From positions 1 through 25,445 of the forward strand of contig JABXJU010000038.1 of NCBI GenBank assembly GCA_013375405.1: 25,445 nt of DNA. Reading direction: 5' to 3'. The position numbers were made by a program, and so were the translations under genes. Of the stretch, positions 8,775 through 16,454 are shown in pieces (position 1 is the stretch's first letter; each line of letters opens with the position of its first letter). This stretch comes from Candidatus Helarchaeota archaeon (GTDB lineage Archaea; Asgardarchaeota; Lokiarchaeia; Helarchaeales; HEL-GB-A). The notes under the pieces were generated by a model. That model worked only from the letters and a program-made list of their open reading frames with translations. It was not told the DNA's origin and did not search any database.

Positions 8775-9215
8775 TTAGGACCATTCGTTTCCACAATTCA
8801 TACAACGGTGTTTTTTCGCATAAATTCGTGTTCCAGCGCCGACAACGTAGAGAATTCTCGATTTATCCTCAACCTCGGCATTATAATGGCTTCCACAATT
8901 CGGACACTCATACTGTGTCTCTCGTGCGTGGAGTTGCGATGTCCCGGAGGCCGGTATTCTCTGCTGAATCGATTTTGGTCTTCTTATTCCTCCAGTAGAT
9001 GTTGTACTTGCAGATGCCGTCTCAGTTTTCAGGTTAACAGTAGCAGGTGCTTCACTTATGGTTGGAATTGGTGCTGCTAACGCAGGCTTGCCTATTCCTA
9101 ATTGTTTCTCAATTTCTGCTATCTGTGCTTTTACATCATTTACCTCTTTCTCTTTTTTCTGAAGAATTTCCTTTAACTTAAACATCTCGTTCTTCAATTC
9201 TTGCTCAGTAGGCAT
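8775..9215 (-). CDS. Coiled-coil zinc-ribbon protein
   Basis: 146 residues in three parts. An N-terminal coiled coil (about 1-40, rich in Glu/Lys heptads) is followed by a low-complexity Ala/Pro/Thr/Ser linker (about 43-98) and a C-terminal zinc ribbon with Cys104-x2-Cys107 and Cys138-x2-Cys141 (ECPNC and RCMNC). There is no signal peptide, so it is cytoplasmic. ATG 9215 is preceded by a GAGG at 8-base spacing. It is the first gene of a two-gene unit with the archaeosortase, but zinc-ribbon adaptors are common in archaea and a functional tie to surface sorting is only suggested by position. No specific family recognised. Confidence 0.8.
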   Translation of the reverse strand: MPTEQELKNEMFKLKEILQKKEKEVNDVKAQIAEIEKQLGIGKPALAAPIPTISEAPATVNLKTETASASTTSTGGIRRPKSIQQRIPASGTSQLHARETQYECPNCGSHYNAEVEDKSRILYVVGAGTRIYAKKHRCMNCGNEWS

Positions 9216-9400
9216 AGTTAAATCCTCTTTGCTTAAATGGATTTTTAATTTCTAATGTGATTGATTGCTTTTAATTCTTTTTATTTATCTGAAGATTTTC
9301 AAAACCATCTCTTGATTAATAAAATGAAATTTTTTGCTAATTTTATTTCCAAATCGAGCGTTTAGGCTCACATTTTTAGGTAAAAAGCTTTTTGATTATT

Positions 9401-9862
9401 CTATTCTTCTTCTTTATTAAAGAATCGACCATTTTTAATGTCTTCCCAATCTCTCCCAATTAAAATTGCACCCAGAATTATCCAGAGCAACCCTCCAATT
9501 GCGAGATACCATCCTACAGTATATCCAAAACCAAATTGGAAGGCTTCGTCATAATAATGCCAAATATTCCAAACTACCCCAATAATAACAAATACAATTC
9601 CTATCGTCCCTTCATGTAGATGCCTATTTCCTATCATAAGCCGCGTTCCTTTGAAGCCACTCCGAATCCGTACAGCTACGAGACACATAAAAAAGACGAG
9701 CGAAATCACTGCTGCATAACTCATGATATAAAAGACAGCATCAATCAGAGTAGAATAAATTGGATCAATGGTATCTTCCATCCAATATAAAATTATATAC
9801 ATTGGAATTAATAATACATTGAGAATTATTGTGGAAATTGTACTTATCTTAAATAACATCAT
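9401..9862 (-). CDS. Small four-helix membrane protein, unknown function
   Basis: 153 residues with about four hydrophobic helices (roughly 8-27, 38-64, 87-103 and 112-135). The loop between helices 2 and 3 is basic (RIRSGFKGTR) and a charged C-terminal tail (DWEDIKNGRFFNKEEE) is probably cytoplasmic. His-rich WHYYDE between helices 3 and 4 is notable, but I see no known metal-site pattern. It begins with two consecutive ATG codons, at 9862 and 9859. It stands alone: 185 bases separate it from the zinc-ribbon gene, and it is divergent from the LarA-like gene. No family recognised. Confidence 0.75.
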   Translation of the reverse strand: MMLFKISTISTIILNVLLIPMYIILYWMEDTIDPIYSTLIDAVFYIMSYAAVISLVFFMCLVAVRIRSGFKGTRLMIGNRHLHEGTIGIVFVIIGVVWNIWHYYDEAFQFGFGYTVGWYLAIGGLLWIILGAILIGRDWEDIKNGRFFNKEEE

Positions 9863-9993
9863 GATTTTTACATAATTATAGGTCCCTTAAATAAATTCTG
9901 CATTCTTTTCTGGTATATGATGTAATTTTCAGAATGTAATGGTTGATAGTTAAATAATTAAATTGGCAGAGGAAATCAAAACGTTTTTATTCA

Positions 9994-10044
9994 TTTTTAT
10001 AAAAATATCAATTGAAAAATGCGAAAGCAGTGATTTTTTAGGTG
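9994..10044 (+). promoter_or_regulatory. Promoter and ribosome binding site of the LarA-like gene
   Basis: A TATA element (TTTTTATAAAAATAT, 9994-10008) lies about 50 bases before the GTG start, predicting transcription from near 10028. An AGGTG at 10040-10044, six bases before GTG 10051, serves as the Shine-Dalgarno site and fixes this non-ATG start. Inferred from motif and spacing. Confidence 0.5.
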
Positions 10045-10050
10045 TAAACT

Positions 10051-11298
10051 GTGACAAAAGCAATTAAAAGTACTTATGGTGACAAAAATTTAACGATTAA
10101 AATACCCAAGTCTTGGAAATTACTCGGACAGTTTGCACCTCATGATTCAGAAGTTTCTGCTTCACCAAACCAGATACTTTCCGATGTATTTAATAATTTA
10201 ATTGGAATTTCTGATTTTAATACTTTAACTCAAAACATAAAAAATGTCGTTATCATTTCAGATGATAAATCACGGCCCACCCCTACAAATTTAATCATTC
10301 CTCCTCTCCTAGATATTTTAAATGCTTCTGGTGTTCCAGATCAGCACATTAAAATTATAATTGGGCGAGGTTTACATCCGACTTTAACTAAAAGTGAATT
10401 GAAAGAAAAATTTGGTTCTGAAGTGCTCTCCAGAGTCAGTGTACTTGATCACAATCCCCACCAAAATCTAACATATCTTGGAGAAACTTCGTTTGGTACA
10501 GAAGTATTTGTAAACTCTGAGGTTGTTAAAGCCGATTTAAAAATTGGTTTAGGGTCTATTTTACCTCATGAACTCGCAGGATTCACCGGAGGGAGTGGTA
10601 TCATCATCCCTGGAGTTGCAGGACAGGAAACCATCAATCAAAATCATTGTCTGGTTGGTACATTCGAGGCAGAGTTCGGAAAATTAGAAGGGAATACCAT
10701 ACGCGAAGATATGGAAGAAGCTGCCAAATTATTAGGATTAGATCTTATAATCAACACTATCTTAAACTCAAAGAATGAGATTATCAGAATAGTTGCTGGG
10801 GATCCTATTAAGGCACATCATCTCGGCGTTTCATTCTCAAAGGAAATTTATGGTGTTAAAATCCCGAAGTTAGCCGATGTTGTCATCGCTAATTCGTTTC
10901 CTCGAAATGCTACGTTTGGAAAGGCCACGAAAGCGTTGTTTGCCTCACACCTTGCAGTTAAAGAAGACGGTGTAATTATCCTCTTAGCTTCTTGTGACCA
11001 AGGTATCTCCAACAGTCCTATTTTCCAAACTATGCTTCTGCAAAATCCATCTTCAGAGCTTCTTTTTGAATATATCGAGAAAGGCCAATTACCCGGTGAA
11101 AGCTGCATACTCTACCTCTTTTCTAAAGTGAAAAAACGTCGAATTATTGTTGTTACTGATGGTTTATCTCAAACTGAGGTAGAACAGATGGGTTTAGAAT
11201 ATGCCCCGCGCCTTGAATCCGCTATCAAACGCATCGAGATTAAGAATCCTGAAGTGCTTATTTTACCAAAAGGTGCTATTACCCTTCCGCTTCTCTAA
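10051..11298 (+). CDS. larA: LarA-family nickel-pincer racemase homologue (DUF2088)
   Basis: 415 residues matching LarA along its length: DDKSRPTP (Asp72, Arg75), GRGLHP (His109), LPHELAG (His173), GVAGQETINQNH (His199) and SFPRNATFGKATKAL. In Lactiplantibacillus LarA the nickel-pincer nucleotide is bound by residues including His108, His174, His200 (nickel ligand) and Lys184, which holds the cofactor covalently. The histidines align, but the Lys184 position is Gly183 here (FTGGSGIII), so a covalent tether of the known type is not possible at that residue. LarA relatives racemise or epimerise 2-hydroxyacids; the substrate is not predictable. GTG start with AGGTG at good spacing. It is followed after 26 bases by a CooC-type nickel ATPase. 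No LarB, LarC or LarE, the cofactor-synthesis proteins, is in the window. Confidence 0.88.
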   Translation: MTKAIKSTYGDKNLTIKIPKSWKLLGQFAPHDSEVSASPNQILSDVFNNLIGISDFNTLTQNIKNVVIISDDKSRPTPTNLIIPPLLDILNASGVPDQHIKIIIGRGLHPTLTKSELKEKFGSEVLSRVSVLDHNPHQNLTYLGETSFGTEVFVNSEVVKADLKIGLGSILPHELAGFTGGSGIIIPGVAGQETINQNHCLVGTFEAEFGKLEGNTIREDMEEAAKLLGLDLIINTILNSKNEIIRIVAGDPIKAHHLGVSFSKEIYGVKIPKLADVVIANSFPRNATFGKATKALFASHLAVKEDGVIILLASCDQGISNSPIFQTMLLQNPSSELLFEYIEKGQLPGESCILYLFSKVKKRRIIVVTDGLSQTEVEQMGLEYAPRLESAIKRIEIKNPEVLILPKGAITLPLL

Positions 11299-11324
11299 TT
11301 AATTGAACTGGATTGGATCAAAAG

Positions 11325-12110
11325 ATGCCAATTGAACCAATTACAATAGCTATTACAGGAAAAGGTGGAGTTGGAAAAACAACCTTTACAGGACTCCTGA
11401 TTAAATCACTTTTAAATCAGTCTAAGAAAAAAATATTGATCATCGATGCTGACCCGGCAAGTAATTTAGCAGATATCTTAGGAATCTCTACTTTTATTAC
11501 TGTTGGACAAATTATTGATAGAATTAGGCATGAAATTAAGAAAAAATCAGAGTATTATGATGCTGGCGCGTTATTAGAATTTCGGCTCTGGGATGAGGCT
11601 TTGGTTGAAGATCCTTGGTTTCATTTTCTTGCCATGGGCTATACTTCTGGGAGAGGTTGCTATTGTATGATTAACGATGTTCTTACCTATTTATTGGAGA
11701 ATCTGAAAAGCTATTATGACTTAGTCATATTGGATATGGATGCAGGACTGGAACACATTTCCCGTAGCACGAAACGGCCAATTAATCTCACTTTTCTCCT
11801 AACTGATCCTTCCCTGATGGGGTTTCAGACCGTGGAACGGATCGTTGAACTCGCTCGAGAATTACACAATCCTATAGAAAAATTCATCCTTGTAGGAAAT
11901 ATGTTCCCAGACGAACAATCGCAAGGAAAATTACAAAATCTGGCGGAAGATCTTCACATACCACTCCTTGGAGTTATCCCGCTCGATAAAAACATCGCTC
12001 GTATGAATCTTCAGGGAGAATCACTATTAAATATTTCAATAACTTCACCTGCCTATCAAAAAATCGATCGATTTCTGATAACATTATTTAACGATTTAAA
12101 AATACTCTGA
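11325..12110 (+). CDS. cooC: CooC-type nickel-insertion ATPase (MinD/ParA superfamily)
   Basis: 261 residues. A deviant Walker A (GKGGVGKTT, 12-20) is followed by DADPASNL, the Cys112-x-Cys114 motif in GRGCYC, and LDMDAGLEH as Walker B. In CooC1 of CO dehydrogenase systems Cys112 and Cys114 bind nickel at the dimer interface, and the numbering coincides exactly if translation starts at ATG 11325. That supports this start over the upstream TTG at 11313. CooC delivers nickel to the CODH C-cluster in an ATP-dependent step. No CODH gene is here. The 26-base spacing behind the LarA-like gene suggests the pair is cotranscribed and that this ATPase serves a nickel enzyme. A role in nickel supply to LarA is inference; a CODH elsewhere in the genome is the alternative client. 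Confidence 0.88.
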   Translation: MPIEPITIAITGKGGVGKTTFTGLLIKSLLNQSKKKILIIDADPASNLADILGISTFITVGQIIDRIRHEIKKKSEYYDAGALLEFRLWDEALVEDPWFHFLAMGYTSGRGCYCMINDVLTYLLENLKSYYDLVILDMDAGLEHISRSTKRPINLTFLLTDPSLMGFQTVERIVELARELHNPIEKFILVGNMFPDEQSQGKLQNLAEDLHIPLLGVIPLDKNIARMNLQGESLLNISITSPAYQKIDRFLITLFNDLKIL

Positions 12111-12145
12111 AACCATACAAAAAGAATATTAAAACAAAAATTAGT

Positions 12146-12424
12146 CTATCTTCCACGGTGTCGGGTTCTACAGCCCTTTACAGGGCAAAACCAATATTGA
12201 GGTGCGCTGCTCCCAGCAACTGGACGTGAAGTTTTCCATCCCCGCTGCCAACCATGCTTCGGACAGAACATCTTTTTGGCTTTATTTAATTTATCATCTA
12301 TATCCTCCTGAGTTACCTTAAAATCACATATCTCATGGTTCTCCCTATATTTTTCATTCACGGGGCAGTCCATCCCCTTCCGACTACTGGTTTTCCTTAC
12401 GCAATCTGAACAGTCAACTGGCAT
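12146..12424 (-). CDS. Small cysteine-rich probable metal-binding protein
   Basis: 92 residues with seven Cys: Cys5-x2-Cys8, Cys20, Cys33, Cys54 in FCPKHGW, then Cys80 and Cys85 in FCPVKGC. Several His could complete zinc sites. It ends in a basic tail (RTRHRGR), which would suit nucleic-acid contact, but this is speculative. ATG 12424. It follows the longin-4TM gene by 51 bases on the same strand and could be the last gene of that run. It converges on the CooC gene, 35 bases apart. Not recognised as a named family. Confidence 0.7.
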   Translation of the reverse strand: MPVDCSDCVRKTSSRKGMDCPVNEKYRENHEICDFKVTQEDIDDKLNKAKKMFCPKHGWQRGWKTSRPVAGSSAPQYWFCPVKGCRTRHRGR

Positions 12425-12475
12425 AATCTTACTATTAATTTAAATGAGTATAAAAATTTCTAAAAAAAAGAGGAA

Positions 12476-13297
12476 TTAATCTTTTTGTAAAGGGTTCAAG
12501 TGTTTGATTTCACGTCGATAACCACCAAACCAGGCGAGGGCTATGTTCTCTGGAAGAATTAATGGCATGAACGTCAAATATAGTAATGTACCCTGTGCAC
12601 CAATATTGTACCCTGATGAAATAAATAGATTTACAAAAAGGAATAATATTACTCCGGGTATTATGATTACCGATATAATTATCGCAGAAATGAAACCTAA
12701 CTTTTTATTTCCAGCTATATATCCTGCTAAAATTTGGGGCAATCCACCAAGCACAAAGAGAAAAGTGGTTAGGAGTAGTTGATTATCAATGAAATTGGGA
12801 TCAATTTTAATCATTAAATATAATAAAGGGATTAAATATGCTGGAATTAGAAGGGTTGTTAATAGAATCCCTAAAAAAAATGATGGAGGGCCTCTTTTTG
12901 TTATTTTCGATTTAATGAGTCGATCTACATATACCTCAAATTCGGAGAACTGTGATATTTCATAGGATTTATCTAATTTATGTTTGAATAATTTAACAAA
13001 TTCCATAAGTATCTTATCAATGAGTTTTTGCACTAATTTTGGATGATCGACCGCATCCGCAACGCAAGCGCCTAAAAGATGGGTTTCCTTATTCAAAGAA
13101 TAAACTAATCGTAGATCTCCTGCCAAATCTAGTTTCTGTGGTTCTTGAGCTTCTCCAAAAGTTTCCCTTGCGAAATTTTGTAAGGCAATTAAAAATCCAC
13201 TCACTAAATCGTGGTCGAGACCGCCGCCTAACTTTTTATATTCGTGATAGAACACGCAACCGCCCGAGGCGCTGATGATAAAAATAGCATTAATCAT
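12476..13297 (-). CDS. Longin-like domain fused to four membrane helices
   Basis: 273 residues. The first 110 have the look of a longin/adaptin-small-chain fold: a first strand INAIFIISASGGCVFYHEY, a long helix after DHDLVSGFLIALQNFA, paired strands around LAGDLRLVYSLN and LLGACVA, and a final helix VQKLIDKILMEFVKLF. The opening and the 'D-L-V-S-G-F-L-x-A-L' helix resemble longin-fold proteins of vesicle traffic (SNARE longins, AP sigma, TRAPP) and the longin proteins reported from Asgard archaea. A linker (111-135) leads to four hydrophobic helices (about 139-165, 174-196, 201-228, 235-260). Longin proteins usually have zero or one membrane segment, so the 4TM tail is unusual. ATG 13297 is fixed by a GAGGAG five bases upstream. 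It lies between an Fe-S protein gene and a Cys-rich gene. Longin assignment is by pattern only; a roadblock-type fold is the close alternative. Confidence 0.75.
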   Translation of the reverse strand: MINAIFIISASGGCVFYHEYKKLGGGLDHDLVSGFLIALQNFARETFGEAQEPQKLDLAGDLRLVYSLNKETHLLGACVADAVDHPKLVQKLIDKILMEFVKLFKHKLDKSYEISQFSEFEVYVDRLIKSKITKRGPPSFFLGILLTTLLIPAYLIPLLYLMIKIDPNFIDNQLLLTTFLFVLGGLPQILAGYIAGNKKLGFISAIIISVIIIPGVILFLFVNLFISSGYNIGAQGTLLYLTFMPLILPENIALAWFGGYRREIKHLNPLQKD

Positions 13298-13302
13298 AAT
13301 AT

Positions 13303-13308
13303 CTCCTC
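13303..13308 (-). promoter_or_regulatory. Strong Shine-Dalgarno site of the longin-4TM gene
   Basis: GAGGAG on the minus strand, five bases before ATG 13297. It decides the start, so the longin-like strand begins at residue 2 of the protein, and it implies efficient leadered translation. Confidence 0.65.
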
Positions 13309-13369
13309 AATGTAAAACTCCTTCATACTTTATATCTTTTATTTCAAAAGATCATAACCAATTAAAAAT

Positions 13370-14179
13370 TTAGGAGAGATCTACTTGAGCAGAAATTCGC
13401 TCGATCGACTTTTGTACATACTGGTCATCACCAATAGAGAGCTCTATGGCTTGTTGTGGGCAGACGTTTACACATCGACCGCACCCCCTACAGGTATCCC
13501 CTATCACTGCCTTTTTATCAACTAACTGGATTGCCTCCACAAAACATGTATCTTTGGTACAGGTTCCACAGCCCACACAACGGTCAGTAACCCTAACTTT
13601 AACACTCGGTATTCTTTTGACTAAATCTCCAAGCTTCGATGCGAGATTGGGCAGTATACGCCAAAGACAACAGCAATTACAGCAATTACAGATAGTAAGG
13701 AGTTTATTATTTGGACCTACATTAAGCCAAGCCGTATCTAACTTGTCCCTCCCAATCAGATGGACTAGCCCAGCCTCTCGGCAACGTCTAACATGTTCTA
13801 ATGCTTCTTCTTTGGTTGCTCGATGCCCAAGTTGGGGATTGATCCCCATTGCGGCCTCTCCAAGAAATAAACATCCCAATTCAATGGGATACTCCTTACA
13901 TTTTGCGGAAGCACGGCATAGGCAAAAATTCATAATCCAATGATAATTTGCGCTTTTAATAAAATGCTCCACAATTTGTGATGGTAAGACCACCTCACCG
14001 CTTTGTGTAATTACCTGATCAATCGGCAGATAGATAATATCTGATCCTTCGAATATTAGTTTATCTAGAAGTCTTACTAAAAACTTCCCAATAATTGGAG
14101 CTTTAGTAAGTTTCGCGATCAGAAACCGGCGTGGAAAAGCTTTTTTGAGTAATTCTACAAACCAAAGCGGACGCGCCAT
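13370..14179 (-). CDS. Cys-rich protein with two C-terminal 4Fe-4S ferredoxin motifs
   Basis: 269 residues. The C-terminus has two ferredoxin-type clusters: Cys201-x2-Cys204-x2-Cys207-x4-Cys212 (one residue longer than usual before the fourth Cys) and canonical Cys230-x2-Cys233-x2-Cys236-x3-Cys240-Pro. Two more Cys groups precede them: FCLCRASAKC around 86-94 with Cys103 and Cys133, and a dense ICNCCNCCC at 163-171, enough for one or two further clusters. The N-terminal 50 residues are basic and amphipathic without a clear membrane helix. It is probably an electron-transfer or cluster-bearing redox protein; no catalytic domain was recognised. ATG 14179 with AGGA six bases upstream is preferred to the TTG at 14192-14194. 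It is divergent from the CGGC-domain gene across 113 bases and upstream of the longin gene by 72 bases. Confidence 0.87.
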   Translation of the reverse strand: MARPLWFVELLKKAFPRRFLIAKLTKAPIIGKFLVRLLDKLIFEGSDIIYLPIDQVITQSGEVVLPSQIVEHFIKSANYHWIMNFCLCRASAKCKEYPIELGCLFLGEAAMGINPQLGHRATKEEALEHVRRCREAGLVHLIGRDKLDTAWLNVGPNNKLLTICNCCNCCCLWRILPNLASKLGDLVKRIPSVKVRVTDRCVGCGTCTKDTCFVEAIQLVDKKAVIGDTCRGCGRCVNVCPQQAIELSIGDDQYVQKSIERISAQVDLS

Positions 14180-14292
14180 AAAAATTCCTGCCAATCGAAA
14201 CTTAATTAATTAGGGACATATTCGCCTAAAATATTTTAACTTAATTTGATCAATATGTAATGATAAATAAATTCAATGGATGATGATTTAAG

Positions 14293-14727
14293 TTGGCTGA
14301 AAAATCAGAACCTCTGGATATTGCAATAGTTCGATGTGAAAGAACCCAAGAATCCTGCCCAGGAACCTCATGTCTCACCTCTTTCCAGGAGCGAAAGCAT
14401 ACCTTCAGTAATTACAATCCTAATACCCGATTAGTTGGCTTTTTTTCCTGTGGGGGTTGTCCTGGGCGACGCATTTTCCGTCTCTTAAGAACTTTAAAGG
14501 CAGAAACCAATGTGAAGAAAATCCATATTGCCTCTTGTATATTAAAAGAAGAACCCTTCCCCAAATGCCTTCATAAAAAAGATATTATTAATTCCATTAA
14601 AAAATTAGGTTTCGATGTTGTGTTGGGTTCTGATAATAAATGGGAAATTGAATTAAAATCAAAAAAAGAAAAGGCTGAAGTCTATTCTGACGAGGATCCC
14701 ATTTTAAATGGATCTAATCATTGGTAA
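14293..14727 (+). CDS. CGGC domain protein
   Basis: 144 residues. The defining SCGGCPGRR motif is at 52-60 (Cys53, Cys56), with Cys15, Cys22 and Cys27 upstream in VRCERTQESCPGTSC and ASCILKE later. This matches the CGGC domain family of small putative metal-binding redox proteins in archaea and anaerobic bacteria, whose biochemical role is not established. The TTG at 14293 is the first possible start, because two in-frame TGA codons lie just upstream; a GGATGATG precedes it at 7 bases. The C-terminal 25 residues are charged and poorly conserved in appearance. It is divergent from the Cys-rich Fe-S gene, so both may respond to the same redox or metal condition, which is inference. Confidence 0.82.
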   Translation: MAEKSEPLDIAIVRCERTQESCPGTSCLTSFQERKHTFSNYNPNTRLVGFFSCGGCPGRRIFRLLRTLKAETNVKKIHIASCILKEEPFPKCLHKKDIINSIKKLGFDVVLGSDNKWEIELKSKKEKAEVYSDEDPILNGSNHW

Positions 14728-14824
14728 CTTCTTATTTTAATATATTATTTGACTTAAATCAAGAGGGGATTTTATAATAGAAGGAGCTCTGGATTATCCT
14801 CTCACGATTCTCGTTCTTCCCGAC

Positions 14825-16369
14825 TTAGATTGCCACTATCGGTGGGGCTATTTGCGGGATTTCTTGCTTCATTCGCTTTGCTGCTACAATTTTTTTTAAA
14901 GTCATATTCTTTAATTCGTCAGAAATCATATCTTCTGATACACCCTGTTCATGCAGCATCATACCTCCTCCTATAAGGAAAGTCTTTATAACTTTGGGAA
15001 TCCTTTTTAGCAACCATCGAAATTTAGAGAACGGATTTAGATAACGCATTGCTACTTGCTTTAAATAATCACCACCCATCATATAATACGCTGCATAGGC
15101 TTCCTTGACCAACTTATCAATCTCTTGCGCACTCAACTGCTCTGTACGCATCATAGGACGAAACAAATCATAATCCCTGTAATTATAACTCGTTATCATG
15201 CCCTTTGCTTTCATCTCCTCATAAAATAGGGTACCAGGAAAGGCTGTGATTGGTGTGAATTGAACAAGAGAAATCTTTAATGATTTAACAAAACAAATTG
15301 TTTGACGCACCATTGACTTCGTTTCGCCAGGATAACCTACGATGACACCACCATGAATACTGATTCCATGATCTTGAAGCATTTGCACCACTTTCTGGCT
15401 CATGACCGGAGTGGTCGTCTTTTTATTCATAGCATCTAGACTTTGTTGATGAAAGGTTTCAATTCCAAGGAAAATTTGTCTAAAACGCGCTTTGGCAAAT
15501 AGTTTAACTAACCATGGATTACGGTAGATAGTATCTACTCTGGATTGGCACCCTAAACCAAACTTTCGAGTAATCCCAGACTCAATAATTGTCTCTAATA
15601 TTTTCTTTGTCCGTTTGGGGTTTAATGTGAAATTATCATCTTTAAAGAAAACAAAATCTTTTTTCTTATCGATATCGTAGAGTTCTTGCATAATCCTCTT
15701 TATACTTTTACTTCTATATTGAATTTTACCATCTGGATCCTTCCACATCTTAGTTATACAACAAAACTTGCATGAATAAGGACACCCACGTGAAGTTTCC
15801 ATCCCATCTGACAATGCCCCAAAATGGATATAGGTTTTCCCACGCAATAAATCCCGGCGGGGCAATGGAAAATTATCTAAATTACATTCTAATCGCCGAT
15901 CTTGGTTGTGAACTACGACATTATCACTGTTTTTATATGATACACCCGCAATCTCTTTTAATACGCGATTCTCTTTATTACCCTCAATGAAATCAATTAA
16001 TTCTCGAAAGGTATATTCGCCTTCACCTCTCACGGTGTAATCTACTGCAGGTTGTTGTGCCACGTATTCAGGTGCCAACGTCGGATGATATCCCCCCATG
16101 ATTGTGGTACAGCCCTGGGCCTTCGCCATAGCGGCTATTTTTAACGCGCCCTTAATCTGAGGGGTCATACTTGTAATTGCTACTACATCATGCCTATTTA
16201 ATTCACTTCTAAATTGTTTTTTTCCAATTTTATCTACTTTGAAATCAATAACTTTGGCACCATGTTCCGGAACCATCGCTGCAATGGTAATAAGACTTAA
16301 TGGTGCTGATTTTGTAATTGCATCTAGTCCAGATTCAATTTTTGGAGGATTAACGTAGAGAATTTTCAT
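14825..16369 (-). CDS. B12-binding-domain radical SAM protein
   Basis: 514 residues. An N-terminal Rossmann-like cobalamin-binding-type domain (about 1-130; MKILYVNPPK, MGGYHPTLAPE, RGEGEYTFREL) precedes the radical SAM core with Cys196-x3-Cys200-x2-Cys203 (SRGCPYSCKFC). Later landmarks are FFKDDNF, FLGIETFHQQSLDAMNK and GVIVGYPGETKSM, typical of the B12-radical SAM group that includes BchE-, HpnJ- and tRNA-modifying relatives. The classical Asp-x-His-x-x-Gly motif for base-off cobalamin is not obvious, as in many members. The C-terminal 130 residues contain basic amphipathic stretches that may touch the membrane. The substrate is unknown; methylation or ring chemistry on a lipid or cofactor is typical of relatives. 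ATG 16369 with GATGGT upstream. It is 85 bases downstream of the PadR gene on the same strand, so read-through is possible. Confidence 0.88.
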   Translation of the reverse strand: MKILYVNPPKIESGLDAITKSAPLSLITIAAMVPEHGAKVIDFKVDKIGKKQFRSELNRHDVVAITSMTPQIKGALKIAAMAKAQGCTTIMGGYHPTLAPEYVAQQPAVDYTVRGEGEYTFRELIDFIEGNKENRVLKEIAGVSYKNSDNVVVHNQDRRLECNLDNFPLPRRDLLRGKTYIHFGALSDGMETSRGCPYSCKFCCITKMWKDPDGKIQYRSKSIKRIMQELYDIDKKKDFVFFKDDNFTLNPKRTKKILETIIESGITRKFGLGCQSRVDTIYRNPWLVKLFAKARFRQIFLGIETFHQQSLDAMNKKTTTPVMSQKVVQMLQDHGISIHGGVIVGYPGETKSMVRQTICFVKSLKISLVQFTPITAFPGTLFYEEMKAKGMITSYNYRDYDLFRPMMRTEQLSAQEIDKLVKEAYAAYYMMGGDYLKQVAMRYLNPFSKFRWLLKRIPKVIKTFLIGGGMMLHEQGVSEDMISDELKNMTLKKIVAAKRMKQEIPQIAPPIVAI

Positions 16370-16454
16370 TTTTTACCATCTTAAAATAATGAGTAAATCA
16401 TAATTCAAAAAAAAAGATGAAAATTAATGCATCTCCTAGAGTCACGTTATTGAG

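Noticed and set aside
11313..11324. TTG 11313 as the start of the CooC gene
   Set aside because: ATG 11325 puts the CxC pair at 112/114 as in CooC1 and leaves the P-loop at the usual distance from the N-terminus.
13446..13943. 165-codon open frame on the plus strand opposite the Fe-S protein
   Set aside because: It lies wholly inside the minus-strand gene whose ferredoxin motifs are unmistakable; its translation has no domain and is an antisense shadow.
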